Below are positions 17,952 to 27,000 of a stretch of 49,501 nucleotides of DNA, in pieces. Location of the stretch: the NCBI GenBank assembly GCA_021294835.1, contig JAJTDF010000040.1:1-49501 (forward strand), given 5' to 3'. This DNA is from Planctomycetaceae bacterium (GTDB taxonomy: Bacteria > Planctomycetota > Phycisphaerae > Phycisphaerales > UBA1924). The notes under the pieces are model-generated. The model did not search any database, was not told the origin of the DNA, and was given only the letters and a program-made list of their open reading frames with translations. Both the position numbers and the translations under genes were made by a program. Numbering within the stretch: position 1 is the first letter of the stretch; each line of letters opens with the position of its first letter.

Positions 17952-18231
17952 AAGGCAAACGGTAGGAAACTCCCACGCCCGTCCCCCGGCCAATCGCACG
18001 CCATCTGGCCACTTTCCGCCCCCTCCCCCGCACGTCCCTCCCCCGCCGCGGATCGCGCCACGGCCCAAATCGGCCAACCCGCCGGCGCCGCCCGCTTGCT
18101 GAGCCGCGCCCGGAACCTCCCCGACCCTGTCCAGCCGGCCCCATCGCCGACGCGGACCAACCCGCCCGAACGCCGGACTGCCCCCCCATCACCACTCCCC
18201 CATCACCACTACCCCCCGCCGTCACCACACC

Positions 18232-19221
18232 TCAGGCCAGCTCGCCCGCGTACGAACCCAGCGACGCCTTGAAGCCCCGGGGCGAAAAGCCCAGGTGCGC
18301 CTGCGCCTTCTCCAGGTCCGCGTCCATGTCTCCCTCCGCCATGAACGCCTGCCCCGCATCAAACGGGAACAGCCCGCCCAGCCCCAGCCGACCCGCCGCC
18401 ATCGCCATGTACGCGTGCGGCCGCGCCGGCAGACCGATCACCGGCAGCGATGTGTCCGCCCCCGGCAGCGTCTGCTTGAAGTGCGTCAGCATCTCCTTCC
18501 AGGTCATCCGCTCCGGGCCCGCCAGGTTGTAGATCTCCTGCACCGTCTGCGGACGATCCAGGCAGCTCGCAAACGCCTCCGCCACGTCCGACACATGCAC
18601 CGGCGCCACCGTCGGAGCCTCGAACCCCACGTGGCTCAGAATCGCGTTCTCCGAACGCTCCACCAGCCGCGTGAAGTACGGAATGAAGAAGAACGGCGGA
18701 GCCTCCCCGCGGCACCATTTCCTGATCATCCCCACCAGTTCCCCGTCCGCCCCGTGAATCAGCCCCGGCCGGAAGATCGTCCACTCCAGCCCGCTCCGAC
18801 GCACCAGCAGCTCCGCCTCGTGCTTGGTCCGCTGATACTCCGCCCGCCCGTCAGAACTCACCCCCATCGCCGACATGTGCACATAGCGGCGGCAGCCGTG
18901 CTGCCGGCACGCCTCCAGAATCGTCGTCGTCGCGCCCACGTGCATGCCCTGAAAGGTCTGGTCCCCCGCCGCCCGAATGATGCCGATCAGGTGGATCATC
19001 GCCACCGGCTCGGTGCTGAACAGCTCGGCCACCGCCGCCGGGTCACGCACGTCGCCCTTCACCAGCGTCACCCGCCGGTCCGCCGGCAGCACCCGCGAGG
19101 CCTTCTCGGTGTCGCGCACCAGCGCCCGCACCGTGTGCCCACGCGAAAGCAACGCCCGAACCACCGCACGCCCTACAAACCCGGACGCCCCCGTCACGCC
19201 AACATTCAGACCTTCAGCCAT
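18232..19221 (-). CDS. NAD(P)-binding epimerase-like protein (NDUFA9 type)
   Basis: The 329 aa protein is an atypical short-chain dehydrogenase. It has the Rossmann motif VTGASGFVGRAVV at residues ~8-20, VKGDVRDP, IHLIGIIRA, the YxxxK pair as YQRTKHEAE and FRPGLIHG. This pattern matches the NDUFA9/YfcH-like group (complex I accessory or quinone-related proteins). The substrate is not predictable. ATG 19221 is chosen because the Rossmann motif follows directly; the open frame upstream is Gly-rich and probably non-coding. It lies upstream of rnr on the same strand with a 280-base gap and is divergent from the ABC ATPase gene. Confidence 0.85.
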   Translation of the reverse strand: MAEGLNVGVTGASGFVGRAVVRALLSRGHTVRALVRDTEKASRVLPADRRVTLVKGDVRDPAAVAELFSTEPVAMIHLIGIIRAAGDQTFQGMHVGATTTILEACRQHGCRRYVHMSAMGVSSDGRAEYQRTKHEAELLVRRSGLEWTIFRPGLIHGADGELVGMIRKWCRGEAPPFFFIPYFTRLVERSENAILSHVGFEAPTVAPVHVSDVAEAFASCLDRPQTVQEIYNLAGPERMTWKEMLTHFKQTLPGADTSLPVIGLPARPHAYMAMAAGRLGLGGLFPFDAGQAFMAEGDMDADLEKAQAHLGFSPRGFKASLGSYAGELA

Positions 19222-19330
19222 AAGAGCCGAGGATAGCCCGCACCCCTCGCCACCCACCCCGCTCCCCACCCATCCCCCGCCACCATCCCCCTCTCCCCGC
19301 CCCGCCTCCGCAGACCGCCAACCCTCCCCC

Positions 19331-20134
19331 GTGCCCCTGGTCGCCTCCAACCTGGTCTTCGGCTACCGCCCCGCCCCCGCCCGCCCCCTCTTGGGCGCCG
19401 CCGAGCCCCTCTCCCTCTCCCTCCGGCCCGGCGCCGTCACCGCCATCCTCGGCCCCAACGGCTGCGGCAAGTCCACCCTCCTCCGCCTGCTTCTGGGCAC
19501 CCTCCGCCCCTGGTTCGGCCAGGTCACCCTGCAAGACCGCCCCCTGCAAGACTGGGACTGGCCCGGCCGCGCCCGCCGCATCGCCTTCGTCTCCCAGCGC
19601 CCCGAACTCACCGAACCCATGACCGTCGCCCAGGCCGTCGCCCTGGGCGCCATGCACGGCCCGCCGCCCGCCCACGCCGCCGTGCTCGCCTCGCTCGACC
19701 GCGTGGACCTGGCCGACCGCGCCGCCGAACCCCTCGCCCACCTCTCCGCCGGCCAGCAGCAACGCGCCGCCCTCGCCCGCGCCCTGCTCCAACTCGCCGT
19801 CGCCCCCGGCCCCGGCCAGGTCCTCCTCGCTGACGAACCCTTCGCCGCCCTCGACCCCCGCCACGCCCTGCAGGTCCTCGCCCTGCTCCGCGAACTGGCC
19901 GCCTCCGGCGTCGCCGTCGCCGCCGTCATGCACGACCTCACCGCCGCCCGCCGCGCTTCTGACTTCGCCGCCGTCCTGGCTGACGACGGCCGCCTGGTCG
20001 CCTTTGGCCCCACCCCCGCCGTCGTCACCCCCGCCGTCCTCAGCACCGTCTACCGCCTCCCGCTGGTCGAACTCGGCCCTCCCCACGCCCCCGCCATCGT
20101 CCCCGAACCCCCGCCGCCGCCCACCGCTGGCTGA
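19331..20134 (+). CDS. ABC transporter ATP-binding protein (FecE/BtuD-like), orphan
   Basis: The 267 aa ATPase begins at GTG 19331, just before the first beta strand (VASNLVFGYRP); no better start is visible. Motifs: Walker A GPNGCGKS, Q-loop SQRPEL, signature LSAGQQQR (the second G of LSGGQ is A), Walker B VLLADEPFAALD and switch His in VMHDL. The overall pattern (LRPWFGQVTLQDRPL, AVVTPAVLSTVYRLPL) is that of the iron-siderophore/cobalamin/heme importer ATPases. No permease or binding protein is adjacent, so its partner must be elsewhere. The C-terminus is Pro-rich. It lies 37 bases upstream of the next gene. Confidence 0.85.
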   Translation: MPLVASNLVFGYRPAPARPLLGAAEPLSLSLRPGAVTAILGPNGCGKSTLLRLLLGTLRPWFGQVTLQDRPLQDWDWPGRARRIAFVSQRPELTEPMTVAQAVALGAMHGPPPAHAAVLASLDRVDLADRAAEPLAHLSAGQQQRAALARALLQLAVAPGPGQVLLADEPFAALDPRHALQVLALLRELAASGVAVAAVMHDLTAARRASDFAAVLADDGRLVAFGPTPAVVTPAVLSTVYRLPLVELGPPHAPAIVPEPPPPPTAG

Positions 20135-20171
20135 TACCCTTTTCCCGGTCACTCCTGCGCCAGACAACCCC

Positions 20172-20786
20172 ATGGGCAACAACCTCCAACTCTGGGTCAT
20201 CGTCGCCGCCCTCGCCCTCTCCGGGCTCTCGGCGCTGTACCGCAAGCTCCAGGAGCAAAGGGCCCTCCGCGACGCCGAACGCGAGATCATCCGCCGCCGC
20301 GAAGAAATGCTCCGCACCGGTCGCGACCCCGCTGCTGAGGCCGCCGCTGCCGCCAGCGAAGAAGAAGCCGCCCGCGAACGCGAGATCGCCGCCCGCCGCC
20401 AGGCCCAGCTTGAAGAACTCCGCCGCCGCGCCGCCATGAGCCAACAGCGGCCGCCCACCGCCCCGCAGACCCAGCCCGCCACCGGTGGCCAGCCCCCCGT
20501 CCAGCGTGTTGAACTCTTCCCCGGCGGCCCCGTCATCGTCATCAGCGGCCCCGCCGCCGGCCCCACCACCGCCGCCCCCACGCCCGTGCCCGGCCCTGCC
20601 CGTCCGCAGCCCCGCCCGCAGCCCGCCCCGCCGCAGCCACAAAGCCAGACCCGCCCCATCCCCAACCGCCCGTTCCGGGGCACGCCCGCATCCCCCGCCG
20701 CCTCGCCCATCCAGGTGCAGCGCACCGCCGCCGCCGCGGGCCGCGGCCGCCACCGCCGCCCGCAACAAGCAAAGCCGCAGCAATGA
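20172..20786 (+). CDS. Membrane-anchored coiled-coil, Pro-rich protein (first reading frame)
   Basis: ATG 20172 opens a protein with an N-terminal membrane helix (LWVIVAALALSGLSALY), a charged coiled coil (residues ~22-95: KLQEQRALRDAEREIIRRRE and on) and a Pro/Gln/Arg-rich linker. The frame ends at 20786 with an Arg/Gln tail that looks non-native. A credible continuation lies in another frame up to 21012 (see next entry), so this gene is either frameshifted, wrongly sequenced in the GC-rich linker near 20735-20760, or shifted by the ribosome. No known family. Topology suggests cytoplasmic coiled coil next to the inner membrane. Confidence 0.6.
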   Translation: MGNNLQLWVIVAALALSGLSALYRKLQEQRALRDAEREIIRRREEMLRTGRDPAAEAAAAASEEEAAREREIAARRQAQLEELRRRAAMSQQRPPTAPQTQPATGGQPPVQRVELFPGGPVIVISGPAAGPTTAAPTPVPGPARPQPRPQPAPPQPQSQTRPIPNRPFRGTPASPAASPIQVQRTAAAAGRGRHRRPQQAKPQQ

Positions 20787-21012
20787 GGCCCGCGAAGACG
20801 CGGCCCTGGTCAAGCGTCGCGCCGCCGCCCTTCGCGAGACGCCCGCCCCCGGCGCCCGCGCCGCCGCCGCTGCCGCCCAGGCCGTGCAAGACGAAGCCCT
20901 CAACCTGCCCCGCACCGCCACCCAGTGGCGGCACGCTCTGGTCCTCTCTGAGCTGCTCGCGCCCCCGGTCGCCCTTCGTCGCAACGACTCCTTCGGCGGC
21001 CTGAACCCATGA
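20758..21012 (+). pseudogene. Out-of-frame C-terminal continuation of the gene at 20172
   Basis: In the frame ending at 21012 the residues from 20758 on (ARNKQSRSNEAREDAALVKR..., then DEALNLPRTATQWRHALVLS and ELLAPPVALR) look like genuine protein: charged helix, then a conserved-looking end. It has no good start of its own, and its stop overlaps the PAP2 start as ATGA, the usual coupling in this genome. I read it as the true C-terminus of the upstream gene displaced by one frameshift within the GC repeat at about 20735-20760. Confidence 0.55.
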
Positions 21013-21677
21013 GCACGCCGTCCCCCGCCACCCGGCCCCGATTCCGGCCCTGGCCCTGGCTGCTCCTTCCCGCAACGCTTCTCTTGGCCGCCCTCGCCAC
21101 CGCGCTGGCCACCGTCCTGCTCGATCAGTGGGGCTGGCAGGCCCTCATGTGGCGCAGCGACACCCCCGAACGCTTCGACTGGTACAAAGCCGTCCGTGTC
21201 CTGGGCTACTTCCCCGTCTGGCTCGTCGTCGGTCTGGCCCTCATCCTGATCGACTCCGACCGCACCACCGACGGCGAGCTCACCGGCAAGCCCGCCACCT
21301 GGACGCGAGGCCCCTTCCTCATCGTCTCCGCCGGCCTGGCCGGCCTGCTCGCCGACGGCCTCAAGCTCGTCCTCCGCCGCCAGCGCCCCATCGACACCCA
21401 GGGCGAGCACGTCTTCCTCTCCTTCGCCCAGCACACCTGGGATTCCAGCCACTTCGGCCTCCCCTCCAGCCACGCCGCCGTCGCCTTCGGCGCCGCCTTC
21501 GCCCTCGCCAAACTCCACCCCCGCGCCGCGCCCGTGTTCATCCTCGCCGCCTGCGCCTGCGGGCTCAGCCGCGTGCAGGTCGGTCAGCACTTCATCTCCG
21601 ATGTCGTCCTGGCCGCCGGCGTCGGCCTGCTCATTCCCCTGCTGCTCACGCTCATCCACCAGCGGCTCGCCCGCTGA
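21009..21677 (+). CDS. PAP2-family membrane phosphatase
   Basis: The 222 aa integral membrane protein has the three PAP2 motifs: KLVLRRQRP, PSSHAAVAFG and SRVQVGQHFISDV, with catalytic His in motifs 2 and 3. About six hydrophobic segments are visible, starting with WLLLPATLLLAALATALATV. Family members dephosphorylate phosphatidic acid, undecaprenyl pyrophosphate or other lipid phosphates on the outer face of the membrane; which lipid is used here is open. The ATG overlaps the TGA of the preceding frame (ATGA). It converges with mlaE with a 21-base gap. Confidence 0.92.
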   Translation: MSTPSPATRPRFRPWPWLLLPATLLLAALATALATVLLDQWGWQALMWRSDTPERFDWYKAVRVLGYFPVWLVVGLALILIDSDRTTDGELTGKPATWTRGPFLIVSAGLAGLLADGLKLVLRRQRPIDTQGEHVFLSFAQHTWDSSHFGLPSSHAAVAFGAAFALAKLHPRAAPVFILAACACGLSRVQVGQHFISDVVLAAGVGLLIPLLLTLIHQRLAR

Positions 21678-21698
21678 CTGCACGGCAACCCGGCCGCC

Positions 21699-22478
21699 TC
21701 AGGTCAGGCCCCACACCACAAACAGGTACGTGAAGATCAAGTCGGCGATCACAATCGCCACCACCGACTGCACCACCGTGTCCGTCGTCGCCTTGCCCAC
21801 GCCCTCGGCGCCGCCGGTCACCCGAATGCCGTTGGTGCACGCGATCAGCCCGATGATCGCCCCGAACACAAAGCTCTTCGCCCACCCGGTCAGAAAGTCC
21901 GCCGCCTTCGCCTGCTGCAGCAGGTTGTCAAAGAACGTCTCCGCCGGGATGTCAAACTGCATCAGCCCCACCATCAGCCCGGCCCCGATGGCCACAAAGT
22001 TCGACAGCACCGCCAGACAACCCATCGAGATCGTCGCCGCGATCACCCGCGGCACCACCAGAAACCGCACCGGGTTGAGCGCCTGCGCTTCCAGCGCCTC
22101 AATCTCCTCCCCCACCACCATGGTGCCGATCTCCGCCGCGATCGCCGCCCCCGCGAACCCCGTCAGCACGATCGCCGCGATCAGCGGGCCCAGTTCCCGC
22201 AGCACCGCCACACCCACGATGTTCGCCACCAGATCCTTCCGACCGAAGTCGTCCAGCGGCGGGGTCATCTGCAGCACCAGAATGAACCCCACACACCCCG
22301 ACACCAGCGACACGATCAGCACCGACCGCACCCCGATCCGCACGATCTGCGACATGATCGCCGGCCGCCCCAGCCGAACCTTCTTCCGCGTCGTGGCCCG
22401 ATACACCCAGCGGACAATCTCCGCGAGCATGGTGCCCACAGCGCCGATCTGCACCAAGGTCGATTTCAGCAACGTCAC
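21699..22478 (-). CDS. mlaE: MlaE-family lipid ABC transporter permease
   Basis: The 259 aa protein starts with GTG and shows the MlaE/TTG permease pattern: an N-terminal amphipathic part, VSGCVGFILVLQ, ELGPLIAAIVLTGFAGAAIAAE (the hallmark ELGP segment with AxAAEIG), then EEIEALEAQALNP, the coupling helix that contacts the ATPase, and FVFGAIIGLIACTNG. It should move phospholipids between membranes together with an MlaF ATPase and an MCE protein, which are not adjacent. Upstream on the same strand lie a STAS protein and an RsbW-like kinase, an arrangement recalling that MlaB of the E. coli Mla complex is itself a STAS protein. Confidence 0.9.
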   Translation of the reverse strand: MTLLKSTLVQIGAVGTMLAEIVRWVYRATTRKKVRLGRPAIMSQIVRIGVRSVLIVSLVSGCVGFILVLQMTPPLDDFGRKDLVANIVGVAVLRELGPLIAAIVLTGFAGAAIAAEIGTMVVGEEIEALEAQALNPVRFLVVPRVIAATISMGCLAVLSNFVAIGAGLMVGLMQFDIPAETFFDNLLQQAKAADFLTGWAKSFVFGAIIGLIACTNGIRVTGGAEGVGKATTDTVVQSVVAIVIADLIFTYLFVVWGLT

Positions 22479-22575
22479 GCGTGGTTCCAGCTCCGCCCCG
22501 CCCCGGCCGTCTGCCCGTTCGCCCGCTCACCGCTACCGCCCGCCCCCCCCCAACCCCGCCCCCCCGCCGCCGCGC

Positions 22576-22920
22576 TCACTTCACCGCGTCCTCCAGCGAT
22601 GCCACGATCGGCAGAATCCGGTCCAGCTTGGCGAGCTGCACGATGGTCCGCACCCGCTCACTCAACCCGCACACCGCAAACTCCCCGTGGCTCTTCTTCG
22701 CCGCCAGCATCGCCGCGATCAGCGTCGCCAGACCCGAACTGTCCATGTAGGGCACCCCGCTCAGGTCCACAACCACCTTCACCCCCGCCTCGCTCATCGC
22801 CCGGCGCAGTTCCACTCCCAGCGCGGGCGAACCGGTCAGGTCCACGTCGCCCTTCGGGCTGATCACCACCGCCCGCCCCTGCCTGCGCAAGCCGATCTGC
22901 AACGCCGAGTGGTCAGCCAT
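22576..22920 (-). CDS. STAS-domain protein (anti-sigma antagonist or MlaB-like)
   Basis: The second ATG (22920) is chosen because AGAGG lies six bases before it. The 114 aa protein is a single STAS domain: VVISPKGDVDLTGSPALGVE, then VVVDLSGVPYMDSSGLATL with the DSSG motif whose Ser is the phosphorylation site in SpoIIAA/RsbV proteins, and a hydrophobic C-terminal half. The start overlaps the stop of the RsbW-like gene by 8 bases, so the two are coupled. Two roles fit: anti-sigma antagonist switched by the kinase, or regulator of the MlaE transporter downstream. Confidence 0.9.
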   Translation of the reverse strand: MADHSALQIGLRRQGRAVVISPKGDVDLTGSPALGVELRRAMSEAGVKVVVDLSGVPYMDSSGLATLIAAMLAAKKSHGEFAVCGLSERVRTIVQLAKLDRILPIVASLEDAVK

Positions 22921-23446
22921 GGGCATCCTCTGTGCCGCAAACCTCGGGGGACCGCCGCTGCTTGACCATCGTCAGCCGCATGCCGCGAGAATCTCGGCGT
23001 TCATACCGGACTTCATCCATCACTTCATGGATGATGTGCACGCCCAGCCCACCGGGCCGGATGTCGTCCAGATCACGCGACCGGATCGTCGCCGGGTCCA
23101 CCTGCCTCGCCTCATCCTCGATCACGATCCGCATCGCCTTGGTCGGTCCCGCCGCCCCCGACACCGCCAGCGACCCCGCCGACCCGTTGCCCCCCGCCCC
23201 GCTCAGGTCCGGCTCGGCCAGCCCCCCGTCAAAGTACAACGAGATCCAGATCGGCCGGTCCGCCGCCCGGTCATACCCGTGCCGGATCACGTTGCAGATC
23301 GCCTCGTCCACCGCCAGCGACATCTGGTGGCAGCATGTCTCGCTGAACCCCGCACGGTGTGACACGTGGTACACCAACTCCCGAACCCCGCTCAGAAACA
23401 GCGGGTTGGATCGGATCTGCAACTGGATGTGCGGTTGGTCGTTCAT
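22913..23446 (-). CDS. RsbW/SpoIIAB-like anti-sigma kinase
   Basis: The 177 aa protein (ATG 23446; an upstream TTG at 23479 with GGGAGG is an alternative) has a GHKL/HATPase_c_2 fold: N-box AVDEAICNVIRHGY with Glu and Asn for Mg-ATP, IVIEDEARQVDP as a variant of the G1 box, and RPGGLGVHIIHEVMDEV as the G2/ATP lid. Proteins of this type bind sigma factors or phosphorylate STAS partners. A Gly/Ala/Ser insertion (SGAGGNGSAGSLAVSGAAG) sits between the beta strands. It overlaps the STAS gene, its expected substrate. Confidence 0.9.
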   Translation of the reverse strand: MNDQPHIQLQIRSNPLFLSGVRELVYHVSHRAGFSETCCHQMSLAVDEAICNVIRHGYDRAADRPIWISLYFDGGLAEPDLSGAGGNGSAGSLAVSGAAGPTKAMRIVIEDEARQVDPATIRSRDLDDIRPGGLGVHIIHEVMDEVRYERRDSRGMRLTMVKQRRSPEVCGTEDAHG

Positions 23447-23545
23447 CGCCGGCGCGTCTGCTCCCGTCCACGGCTCCAAACCCGCCTCCCGCCGCCCCTC
23501 GGCTCAAGTGTTGGCCGCCCAACCCCTTCAGACGACCCGCCCCGC

Positions 23546-23965
23546 TCACCCTTCCGCCGCCCCGCCCTCCGCCCCAGATCGCCGCTGACGCTCATCCCGC
23601 CAGGCCTCCCAAGCTTCCACCGCCGCCTCACGCACCCGGGGCGGGTCGCTCGAGCGATACCCCAGATCCGACCCGGCAATCGCCTCCAGCCGCCGGATAG
23701 ACACCATCCGGGCCAGGGCGTCATCACTCCGCAACCCCCGCACCAGCAAGTCCACTTCCGCCTCGCTCACCCCCTCCCGCGGCGTCGCCAGCAACGTCCG
23801 AACCCGCCCATCCGGCGAACTGTCCGGCCCGCTCACCGGCGAACACCCGCACAGCATCGCCACCGCCGCCACGCCCACCTTCACACCCAATCTCACATCC
23901 CACCGCGCAACCACCGCCCGCCCCCTCGCCCCTGCCCGCCCCCGTGCCGTCGTCTCAATCGCCAT
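23546..23965 (-). CDS. Putative lipoprotein with HEAT-like repeat
   Basis: The 139 aa protein has an Arg-rich N-region, a hydrophobic stretch (LGVKVGVAAVAML) and a lipobox ending LCGC, so it is probably a lipoprotein. The mature part contains a helical pair resembling a HEAT repeat (LVRGLRSDDALARMVSIRRL and VREAAVEAWEAWRDE). ATG 23965 is chosen from the signal peptide; the longer frame overlaps mutS. It is divergent from mutS with 107 bases between. Function unknown. Confidence 0.65.
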   Translation of the reverse strand: MAIETTARGRAGARGRAVVARWDVRLGVKVGVAAVAMLCGCSPVSGPDSSPDGRVRTLLATPREGVSEAEVDLLVRGLRSDDALARMVSIRRLEAIAGSDLGYRSSDPPRVREAAVEAWEAWRDERQRRSGAEGGAAEG

Positions 23966-24072
23966 CGATGCATGGTATCGACCCGCCGCCGTCCCCCGCA
24001 GGTCCCGATGGCCCCCCCTCCGGCCCGCCCCTCGCCCGACCCCGCCCTTTGCCGGGTACGCTCGCCCGAGAC

Positions 24073-27000
24073 ATGAAGTCCCCCCCCGCACCTTCACCCT
24101 CCGTCTCCGCCGGGCCCACCCCCCCTGCCGCCGCCCCGGCATCCCCCCCGGCACCCCCCCCGGCATCCCCCGCGCCGGCCGCGTCCAACCCGCGCGACAC
24201 CCCGGCCATGCGCCAGTACGCCCGCTTCAAGGCCGCCCACCCCGGCTGCATCCTCCTCTTCCGCATCGGCGACTTCTACGAGATGTTCGATGACGACGCG
24301 GTCACCGTCAGCCGCGCCATCGGCCTCACCCTCACCCAGCGGTCCGCCGGCGTCCCCATGGCCGGCATGCCCTACCACCAGCTCGAGGGCTACCTCCGCC
24401 GCCTGGTCGCCCAGGGCTTCCGCGTTGCCGTGTGCGATCAGGTGCAAGAGGCCGAGCAGGCCAAGGGCCTCATCGAACGCGCCGTCACCCGCGTCCTCAC
24501 CCCCGGCACCCTGGTTGACGAGTCCCTCCTCGCCGAGGACCGCCCCAGCGCCCTGGCCGCCGTCTGGATTCCCCCCGACGCGTCCTCCGCCCCCGCCTCT
24601 TCCTCCACGGCCGACCCCACCGTCTGCCTCGCCGTCGCCGACCTCTCCACCGGCGACTTCGCTCTCGCCCGCGTCGCCCCCGCCCAGCTTGACGCCGAAC
24701 TCGCCCGCCGGGGCGTCACCGAGATCCTCTTCCCCGACTCTGGCGACGGCCAGCCCCCGCCCCTGATCGCCCGCGTCGCCAAGGTCGTCAGCGCCGCCGC
24801 CACCGGCCAGCCCTCTTGGCACTTCCGGCAAGACGAAGCCCGCGAGGCCCTCTGCAAGCACTTCTCCGTCGCCTCGCTCGGCGGCTTCGGCTTCGCCGAC
24901 ACCGACCCGCTCCTCCTCCCCGCCGCCGCCATCATCCGCTACCTCAAGGCCACCCAGTCCCCCGACGACTCCCCCGTCCGCGCCGCCCTGGCCCATCTCC
25001 GCCCGCCCCGCCTGCACGACCATGCCGACTACATGGTCATCGATGCCGCCAGCCTCCGCGCTCTTGAGGTCGACCGCACCCTCCGCGCCGGCGCCGCCGG
25101 TGCCGGCGCTGCCGATCCCGGCTCGGTCGCCGGCTCCCTGCTGGGCATCTTCTCCGTCGCCTCCGGCCCCTCGGGCATCCCCCGCCCGCTCTGCCGCACC
25201 CCCATGGGCCGCCGCCTGCTGCGCGACTGGCTCGTCCGCCCGCTGATCGACCTGGATCGCATCCAGGCCCGCCAACGCTGCGTCGCCACCCTCATCGAGG
25301 ACCGCCGCCTCGCCGACGAACTCGCGACCGTGCTTGGGGGCGGGGGGGGAGGGGGGGGAGGTGGCGCCGCCGGCTCGGGCGCCCGCGACTGGGGCTCCGG
25401 CGTGCAGGACCTCGCCCGCATCGCCGCCCGCATCGCCCTTCGCCGCTGCTCCCCGCGTGATCTGGCCTCCCTCGGCCGGGGCATCGCCCGCGCCGCCGCG
25501 CTGGCCGAACTGCTCGGCAACTCCGCCGCCCTCAGCCACCTCCAGGCCGCCATGGCCCGCGCCGCCCACGCCCTGGGCCCCCTGGCCGATCGCATCACCA
25601 CCTGCTGCGTCGATGACCCGCCCGGCCACCTCCGCGACGGCGGCCTCTTCCGCCCCGGTGTTGACGCCGCCCTGGACGAAGCCCGCCACCTCCGCGACAA
25701 CGCCCACCAGTGGCTCGCCGACTACCAGCGCGACCTCATCGCCCAGCACAACCTCCCCTCGCTCAAGGTCGGCTTCAACAAGGTCTTCGGCTACTACATC
25801 GAACTCCCCCGCGCCCAGGCCGCCCGCGCCCCCGACGCCTTCACCCGCAAACAAACCCTCACCACCGGCGAACGCTACATCACCCCCGAACTCAAGACCT
25901 TCGAAGACAAGGTCACCCGCGCCGAGGGCGACGCACTCGCCCGCGAGCAGGCCCTCTTTGAGGACCTCTGCGCCGCCGCCGCCGCCCTGCTCGAGCCCAT
26001 CAGCGCCTTCGCCGACGCCGTCGCCCAGCTCGACGTCCTGCTCTGTTTCGCCGACAAGGCCTCCGCCCGGGGCTGGGTCCGCCCCCTGCTCACCCCCGAG
26101 CCCACGCTCCACATCGCCGCCGGCCGCCACCCCGTCCTCGATGAACTCCTCGAGGGCCGCTTCGTCCCCAACGACGTCGCCCTCGGCGCCGGCCGTCCCG
26201 CCGACGCCAACCCCTCTCTCGCCCGCCTCGCCCTGATCACCGGCCCCAACATGGCCGGCAAAAGCACCTTCATCCGCCAGACCGCCCTGCTCGTCCTCCT
26301 CGCCCAGACCGGCAGCTTCATCCCCGCCCAGTCCGCCACCATCGGCCTCTGCGACCGCATCTTCACCCGCATCGGCGCCGACGACGCCCTCCACGCCGGA
26401 CAGTCCACCTTCATGGTCGAGATGACCGAGACCGCCAACATCCTCCACCACGCCTCCGAACGCTCGTTGGTCGTCCTGGATGAGATCGGCCGCGGCACCA
26501 GCACGCTCGACGGCCTCTCCCTCGCATGGGCCATCGCCGAACGCCTCGCCGGCAACCAGAGCGACTCCGCCCCTCGCCCGCGCACCCTCTTCGCCACCCA
26601 CTACCACGAACTCACCCGCCTCGAAGAGACCCTCCCCGGCCGCGTGCTCAACCTCCAGGTCCAGGTCCGCGAATGGGGCGACCAGATCGTCTTCCTCCAC
26701 CGCATCGTCCCCGGCCGGGCCGACCGCTCCTACGGCATCCACGTCGCCAAACTCGCCGGCATCCCCTCCGGCGTCGTCACCCGCGCCGGCGAACTGCTCG
26801 AGTCGCTCTCCGTCGAGCACGGGGGGAGCGGCGTCACCGCATCACCCGCCGCCGCCGGATCGGCCACCGCGGCCCGCGCTTCAGGCACCGCCGACACCGC
26901 CGCCCGCGCCGAACGCCTCAAGTCCGCCGGCAAACGCAAGGACCCCGGCGGCCAACTCGCCCTGTTCACCGAGTTCGTCTCCCACCCCGCCGTCGACACC

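Noticed and set aside
15987..18272. Open frame of 761 codons opposite rnr
   Set aside because: Arg/His/Pro-rich shadow of rnr; the minus strand encodes clear RNase R motifs throughout.
23944..24072. Longer mutS start at 23944
   Set aside because: It would overlap the divergent lipoprotein start and add a Pro-rich segment with no family support; ATG 24073 is preferred.
24094..26820. Open frame of 908 codons opposite mutS
   Set aside because: Gly/Glu/Asp-rich antisense image of the mutS codons; no recognisable domain.
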